From JBMNKL01 sp050261495 (GTDB taxonomy: Bacteria; Bacillota; Clostridia; Acetivibrionales; DTU013): a DNA stretch of 10,299 nt. Within the stretch, counting starts at the first letter, position 1, and every line of letters begins with the position of its first letter. Shown one piece after another: positions 7,501-10,299 of the stretch. The DNA is taken from positions 1 through 10,299 of the forward strand of contig JBLNDI010000029.1 of the NCBI GenBank assembly GCA_050261495.1. Reading direction: 5' to 3'. The notes below the pieces were generated by a model. The model made no database searches and was not told the DNA's origin. It saw nothing but the letters and a program-made list of their open reading frames with translations. The position numbers were made by a program, and so were the translations under genes.

Positions 7501-7739
7501 CTTTCGATTATTTTCTTTAAAAAATCCAGCGTAATCGGCTCGATGTATATTTTATCCGCTGTTTCGCCGTCCGTCATGATGGTTGCGGGATTGCTGTTGA
7601 CAAGAACGACTTCTATGCCTTCCTCTTTCAGCGCTTTGCACGCCTGTGACCCTGAATAGTCAAATTCTGCCGCCTGCCCGATTATTATGGGACCCGAACC
7701 AATTACAAGCACCTTTTTTATATCATTTCTTTTTGGCAT
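4524..7739 (-). CDS. carB: carbamoyl-phosphate synthase large subunit
   Basis: The large subunit of carbamoyl-phosphate synthase (EC 6.3.5.5) makes carbamoyl phosphate from bicarbonate, two ATP and ammonia channelled from CarA. The 1071 residues show the duplicated layout: half one opens with VLVIGSGPIIIGQ (10-22), half two with KVLVIGSGPIRIGQ near 555. Each half has a biotin-carboxylase-like N-domain and an ATP-grasp domain, with an oligomerisation region between and a C-terminal MGS-like regulatory domain from about 938. ERAGVHSGD (778-786) keeps the Glu and Asp that bind ornithine in the E. coli enzyme. In the MGS-like domain, the usual Thr-x-Gly-Thr effector motif reads VEDS (972-975). 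The start is the ATG at 7739, not the in-frame ATG at 7751, because the ribosome binding site overlaps the latter. Position between carA and argF suggests an arginine-dedicated enzyme. Confidence 0.98.
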   Translation of the reverse strand: MPKRNDIKKVLVIGSGPIIIGQAAEFDYSGSQACKALKEEGIEVVLVNSNPATIMTDGETADKIYIEPITLDFLKKIIEREKPDGILASLGGQTGLNMATQLSEDGILDRMGIELLGTSQASIRKAEDRELFKETMQTIGEKVPHSTIVNSLDDGIAFVEKVGFPIIIRPAYTLGGTGGGIASSMEEFKYICGKGLKLSMINQVLLEQSVAGWKEIEFEVMRDGADNCIIICSMENFDPVGIHTGDSIVVAPCQTLSDIEFQMLRTASIKIIRALEIKGGCNIQFALNPNSLEYVVIEVNPRVSRSSALASKATGYPIARVAAKIAIGLNLDEIRNSVTQSTYACFEPSVDYVVTKVPRWPFDKFSSADRSLGTQMKATGEVMAIGRTFEESLLKAIDSLDVKFNYQLGLELFDNKTTDELLEILRSPRDERIFAIFKALQKGVPVEKIVELTKVDSFFIRKLQNIVLLAEEIKNAGIAWLDYNLYIRAKKIGFGDSYIANLVNVPLDTILDLREKYPVKPVYKIVDTCAGEFEAATPYYYSTYEERDDVVVSDKRKVLVIGSGPIRIGQGIEFDYCSVHSVRTLKELGIESIIINNNPETVSTDFDTADKLYFEPLTKECVLDIVRKENPEGVIVQFGGQTAINLAGPLQKEGVRILGTSVESIDIAEDRDKFLKLLEDLKIPIPEGDTAYSIEQARAIANRIGYPVLVRPSYVLGGRAMEIVYNDKALEEYMKIAVDLSTGHPVLIDKYIKGLEAEVDGICDGEEVLIPGIFEHIERAGVHSGDSIAVYPPHTLSQEIKDTIADYAVRLAKALKIVGLFNIQFVIDSNNKVYVIEVNPRASRTIPIMSKITGIPMVNVATRLIMGQTLRDLGYKPGLAKEPLFTAVKAPVFSFSKLTTLDTFLGPEMKSTGEVMGVDRNFRHALYKAFLASGISIPSGGNVLIATGERDKEDCIAISSRLDKLGFKLMAVEDSYNYLKDAGLPVALIPENNVLDYIKGDKVSLVISTPAKTGVPGRLGFYIRRASMEYNVPCLTSLDTINAIINVLEHMGGNTDLDIYALDEYSKRTDM

Positions 7740-7744
7740 ATAAT

Positions 7745-7749
7745 CCTCC
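7745..7749 (-). promoter_or_regulatory. carB ribosome binding site
   Basis: GGAGG lies five bases before the ATG at 7739 and partly inside an earlier in-frame ATG at 7751. No comparable site precedes 7751. This decides the start in favour of 7739 and gives the standard CarB beginning MPKRNDIKKV. Confidence 0.8.
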
Positions 7750-7772
7750 ATAGCTGCGAGAGTAGTACATTG

Positions 7773-8828
7773 TTACATTATTTTTACAAAATCGTCGAAA
7801 ATATAATTCGTATCTCTTGGTCCTGCTGCGGCTTCGGGATGGTACTGCACGCCCAGCACCGGATATTTCTTGTGCCTGAAACCCTCGACGGTGCCGTCGT
7901 TGACATTAATCTGCATAATTTCCACACCTTCGCCCATTTCCTTTTCGAGCGCGTAATTGTGGTTCTGGGATGTAATGTAGCACCTGCCGGTATTGTAATC
8001 CTTGACCGGGTGGTTTGCGCCATGATGCCCGAATTTCATCTTGTAGGTATTGCCCCCGAGAGCCAGTCCGAGGAGCTGATGGCCGAGGCATATGCCCAAA
8101 ATAGGGAATTTGCCTATCAATTTCTGAAGCAGCAGCTTTACCTCGGGCAAATCCTTCGGGTCGCCGGGTCCGTTGGATATCAGTATGCCGTCCGGCTTGC
8201 AGGAGATTATATCCTCATAGGTCGATGCGGCCGGAAGTATATATATATCGCAGTTTCTCAATTCCAGGTACCTTATAATCGAATACTTTACGCCAAGGTC
8301 AAGCAGAACCACCCTTTTCCCGGAGCCCTTCACGTGTATCGGCTCCTTGGTGGTTACCTCCATGACAAGATTGCGCGGTTCCTGTTTCTTTTTCCTGAGC
8401 CTTTCCAGCAACACATCGATATTGCCGCACTCGGAAGAAATAATGCCGTACATGCTTCCCCTCTCACGTATATGCTGGGTCAGCGCCCTCGTATCGATCC
8501 CTTTCAGCCCTACTATCTTGTTTTTCTTGAAGTACTCGTCGGTGTCGGTCGTGCAGCGCCAGTTGCTCGGGTGCTCGCAAAGCTCTTTTACAATAAAGCC
8601 CTGCACGTGCGTTTTGTAGGATTCGACATCCTCGTCGTTGAACCCGTAGTTTCCTATAAGAGGGTATGTCATTGTAACGATCTGCCCGTTGTATGACGGA
8701 TCGGTGGTTATTTCCTGGTAACCGGTCATGCAGGTATTGAAAACAACCTCGCCGACGGTCTCTCCATTGTGTCCGAAACCTTCTCCCGGGAAATATGTCC
8801 CGTCTTCCAGCACTAATACTGATCTCAT
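7773..8828 (-). CDS. carA: carbamoyl-phosphate synthase small subunit
   Basis: The small (glutaminase) subunit of carbamoyl-phosphate synthase hydrolyses glutamine and passes ammonia to CarB. The predicted protein has 351 residues, usual for the family. The N-terminal CPSase domain, about 1-130, includes FNTCMTGYQEITTDPSY (30-46). The C-terminal class I glutamine amidotransferase domain, about 170-351, has the nucleophile elbow LGICLGHQ with C247, and the triad is completed by H330 and E332 in QYHPEA. All three catalytic residues are present, so the enzyme should use glutamine. The start is the ATG at 8828, since GAGGAG lies seven bases upstream; an in-frame TTG at 8843 is eliminated because it overlaps that site. 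carB follows after 33 nt. Confidence 0.97.
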   Translation of the reverse strand: MRSVLVLEDGTYFPGEGFGHNGETVGEVVFNTCMTGYQEITTDPSYNGQIVTMTYPLIGNYGFNDEDVESYKTHVQGFIVKELCEHPSNWRCTTDTDEYFKKNKIVGLKGIDTRALTQHIRERGSMYGIISSECGNIDVLLERLRKKKQEPRNLVMEVTTKEPIHVKGSGKRVVLLDLGVKYSIIRYLELRNCDIYILPAASTYEDIISCKPDGILISNGPGDPKDLPEVKLLLQKLIGKFPILGICLGHQLLGLALGGNTYKMKFGHHGANHPVKDYNTGRCYITSQNHNYALEKEMGEGVEIMQINVNDGTVEGFRHKKYPVLGVQYHPEAAAGPRDTNYIFDDFVKIM

Positions 8829-8835
8829 TTCTTTA

Positions 8836-8841
8836 CTCCTC
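8836..8841 (-). promoter_or_regulatory. carA ribosome binding site
   Basis: GAGGAG is placed seven bases before the ATG at 8828. It overlaps the only upstream in-frame alternative (TTG at 8843), which therefore cannot be the working start. Confidence 0.8.
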
Positions 8842-8864
8842 AACCTTTTATAATTTTATCTTTT

Positions 8865-8893
8865 ATTTTACTCAAATTTGCTCAAAGCACCAA
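8865..8893 (-). promoter_or_regulatory. possible internal promoter for carA
   Basis: Reading on the minus strand, TTGGTG (8893-8888) is separated by 17 bp from TAAAAT (8870-8865). The -10 is good (five of six) and the -35 is weak (three of six). Transcription would start near 8858, leaving about 30 nt before the carA ATG. The site lies in the only long gap of the operon, which favours a secondary promoter, but A+T-rich DNA gives such matches by chance. Confidence 0.33.
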
Positions 8894-8900
8894 TTTGTTT

Positions 8901-8969
8901 TTTGCGGTAAAATGCGCAAATTTATAGAACCTGCTTTCCGGCCGGCCATATGCAAACGCAGGCTGCCGG
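8901..8969 (-). repeat. inverted repeats in the argD-carA gap
   Basis: Three pairings are visible. A perfect 6-bp inverted repeat, TTTGCG and CGCAAA, has an 8-nt loop (8901-8920). CCTGC (8930-8934) pairs with GCAGG (8958-8962) around the palindrome GGCCGGCC (about 8940-8947). CCGGC (8938-8942) can instead pair with GCCGG (8965-8969). The G+C-rich pairings directly follow the argD stop but lack a T run on the minus strand, so they look more like an mRNA-stabilising or processing structure than a full terminator. Confidence 0.35.
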
Positions 8970-8973
8970 ACGA

Positions 8974-10170
8974 TTAAAAATGCGTCAGCGCTTCATCAAA
9001 TACCGTTACAAACTCGTCAATGTCTTCTTTTGTTATGATCAGTGGAGGAAGGAGCCTAATAATATCCAAACCAACGCTGCCTACCAGGATGCCCCTTGCG
9101 AACAGCTCGTTTTTCAGTTCGGGAGCTTTGCCTTCGCGCAATTGGATACCTATCATAAGGCCGATGCCGCGTACGTCGGAAATAATTCGGTGTTTTCCGG
9201 CAAGCCGTTTAAGGTTTTCCATTAAGTATTTCCCTATTTTTTTGGCATTACCGGGAAGATCGTTCTCAAGTATTTCCTTCAATACGGCAAGTCCTGCCGC
9301 GCATGCGAGCGGGTTGCCTCCGAACGTGGAACCATGGTCGCCCGGATAGAATGCCGAGGCTACCTCTTCCTTTGCACACACGGCGCCAATGGGGAAACCT
9401 CCGCCCAGGGCTTTTGCCAGCGTGAATATGTCCGGCTCGACCCCGTAATTCTGGTACGCGAATAACTTACCCGTCCTGCCCAGGCCTGTCTGAATTTCAT
9501 CGAATATCAGCAATATCCCGTTTTCGTTGCATATCTTCCTGATTTCTTTCACGTACGCCGTATCCGCGGGATGGACGCCGCTTTCACCCTGTACAAGCTC
9601 CAGCATGATGGCGCATGTCTCTGTGCCGATGTTTGCTTTCAATTCATCAATATCATTGATCGCGACATGCTTGAACCCGGGAATAAGCGGTGTATAAGCG
9701 TCCTGGTACTTTTTCTGCCCGGTGGCTGCCACGGTTGCCAGCGTCCTGCCATGAAAGGAGTTTTTAAGAGTGATAATGGAGAATTTCTCCGGCATTCCTT
9801 TTTTCTTAAAATAAATTTTTGCAAGCTTTATTGCTCCTTCATTGGCTTCCGCCCCGCTGTTTGCAAAGAAAACGCGGTCTGCGCATGAATTCTCGGCAAT
9901 CATCTTTGCAAGCTTTGCCTGGTTTTCTATATAGTATAGGTTTGAGCAATGGATGAGCCTTGCAGCCTGCGACCCGATAGCTTCAACAAGCGCCGGGCGC
10001 CCGTGACCCAGGGCGTTGACGGCAATGCCTGCAATAAGGTCCATGTACTCGCGGCCCTCAGTGTCATAAAGCCTTATTCCCTTTCCGTATTCAAAACTTA
10101 CGGGAGTCCTTTTGCCGAAAGTATTCATGTAGTATTGGGAATCCATCTCCATAATTTCATGCAATTTCAC
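8974..10170 (-). CDS. argD: acetylornithine aminotransferase
   Basis: Acetylornithine aminotransferase (EC 2.6.1.11) is a PLP enzyme that moves an amino group from glutamate to N-acetylglutamate semialdehyde, giving N-acetylornithine. The predicted 398 residues are normal for this class III aminotransferase. Visible motifs are NSGAEANEGA (104-113, phosphate cup), FHGRT (139-143), DEIQTG (224-229, with the PLP-ring aspartate D224), the Schiff-base lysine K253 in LAKALGGG, and HGSTFGGNP (279-287). Related ornithine and succinylornithine aminotransferases share these motifs; the neighbouring carAB and argF make the arginine role most likely. The start is GTG at 10170, with AAAGGAGG about ten bases upstream; the in-frame ATG at 10152 has no site. 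It is the first gene after the operon promoter. Confidence 0.96.
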   Translation of the reverse strand: MKLHEIMEMDSQYYMNTFGKRTPVSFEYGKGIRLYDTEGREYMDLIAGIAVNALGHGRPALVEAIGSQAARLIHCSNLYYIENQAKLAKMIAENSCADRVFFANSGAEANEGAIKLAKIYFKKKGMPEKFSIITLKNSFHGRTLATVAATGQKKYQDAYTPLIPGFKHVAINDIDELKANIGTETCAIMLELVQGESGVHPADTAYVKEIRKICNENGILLIFDEIQTGLGRTGKLFAYQNYGVEPDIFTLAKALGGGFPIGAVCAKEEVASAFYPGDHGSTFGGNPLACAAGLAVLKEILENDLPGNAKKIGKYLMENLKRLAGKHRIISDVRGIGLMIGIQLREGKAPELKNELFARGILVGSVGLDIIRLLPPLIITKEDIDEFVTVFDEALTHF

Positions 10171-10219
10171 CTTATTGCCGCCTCCTTTACATTCTATCGC
10201 GGTTTAGACGCGCTGCCCC

Positions 10220-10235
10220 TAATATAATATTCATA
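10220..10235 (-). promoter_or_regulatory. ARG-box-like operator
   Basis: On the minus strand, TATGAATATTATATTA covers the segment from just after the -10 to beyond the predicted start of transcription. Its left half matches the ArgR/AhrC box half-site TNTGAAT well; the right half is degenerate. A diverged copy (TATGAGTGTATAATTA) lies immediately upstream, overlapping the -10. Tandem boxes over a promoter are how ArgR-type repressors usually act, so arginine repression is a reasonable inference. Confidence 0.5.
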
Positions 10236-10257
10236 ATTATACACTCATATGTATAAT
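10236..10257. repeat. perfect inverted repeat over the argD promoter
   Basis: Arms of eight bases, ATTATACA and TGTATAAT on the minus strand, flank the six-base centre TATGAG. The repeat covers the -10 hexamer and most of the spacer, so a dimeric regulator bound there would block RNA polymerase. It could be part of the ArgR operator or the site of another regulator; its arms do not match the ARG box well. Confidence 0.5.
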
Positions 10258-10264
10258 AATGCAA
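10236..10264 (-). promoter_or_regulatory. argD operon promoter
   Basis: TTGCAT (10264-10259) and a perfect TATAAT (10241-10236) are separated by 17 bp on the minus strand. Predicted start of transcription is near 10229, leaving a leader of about 59 nt with an AGGAGG site at its end. This is the clearest promoter in the window and places argD first in its transcript, so any argC, argJ and argB genes should be in a separate unit. Confidence 0.7.
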
Positions 10265-10299
10265 TATAAAATTTAAAATAAAAAGCAATGCTTAAAGCG

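Noticed and set aside
6964..7659. 231-codon open frame on the plus strand
   Set aside because: It is opposite carB and is a Ser/Pro-rich composition shadow with no domain pattern.
7737..7751. ATG at 7751 as the carB start
   Set aside because: The GGAGG site partly overlaps it, and the next ATG gives the normal family N-terminus.
7770..8696. 308-codon open frame on the plus strand
   Set aside because: It lies entirely opposite carA, whose motifs are intact; it has no ribosome binding site or recognisable family, and such long shadows are common opposite G+C-biased third positions.
8826..8843. TTG at 8843 as the carA start
   Set aside because: It overlaps the GAGGAG ribosome binding site that correctly serves the ATG at 8828.
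10191..10216. CGCG...CGCG hairpin in the argD leader as an attenuator
   Set aside because: Only four pairs form, CGCG is self-complementary, and there is no T run, so chance is enough to explain it.
1..10299. CRISPR array, tRNA, rRNA, insertion sequence or long direct repeat
   Set aside because: No regularly spaced repeats, cloverleaf, transposase motif or long repeat was seen on reading both strands.

Overview
The window looks like a chromosomal segment of a low-to-mid G+C Firmicute, most likely a Clostridia member. The grounds are strong AGGAGG-type ribosome binding sites, GTG and TTG starts, a sigmaA-like promoter, protein sequences of Clostridia type, and the gene order argD-carA-carB-argF, which matches the end of the Bacillus subtilis argCJBD-carAB-argF operon. 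This assignment rests on family recognition only.

Right two thirds (minus strand, 10264 down to 3056): an arginine biosynthesis operon read argD, carA, carB, argF, then a small GNAT acetyltransferase. ArgD makes N-acetylornithine. CarA and CarB make carbamoyl phosphate from glutamine, bicarbonate and ATP. ArgF joins carbamoyl phosphate to ornithine to give citrulline. A good promoter (TTGCAT, 17 bp, TATAAT) lies just upstream of argD, overlapped by an inverted repeat and an ARG-box-like sequence. Gaps inside the operon are short (27-40 nt) except between argD and carA, where about 145 nt hold inverted repeats and a possible second promoter. argC, argJ and argB are not in the window.

Left third (plus strand, 280 to 3006): an accessory group of a tandem two-domain GNAT protein, a second GNAT acetyltransferase, a protein of the Imm-5-like 'putative immunity protein' family, and a half-size EamA/DMT membrane protein. 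From about 1310 to 3006 the DNA is visibly more A+T-rich than the arginine genes. The two blocks converge, with only 49 nt between them.

Far left (1-279): the end of an unidentified reading frame (stop at 102-104), then short stems that can pair in two exclusive ways, then a strong stem-loop with a T tract that looks like a rho-independent terminator.

The arginine operon is standard in content. The points most worth a second look are the GNAT gene at the end of the operon (a candidate N-acetylglutamate synthase), the altered effector motif in CarB, the double-GNAT fusion, the immunity-family gene without a visible toxin, and the structured RNA-like segment at the left edge. I do not see convincing evidence of a wholly new system.
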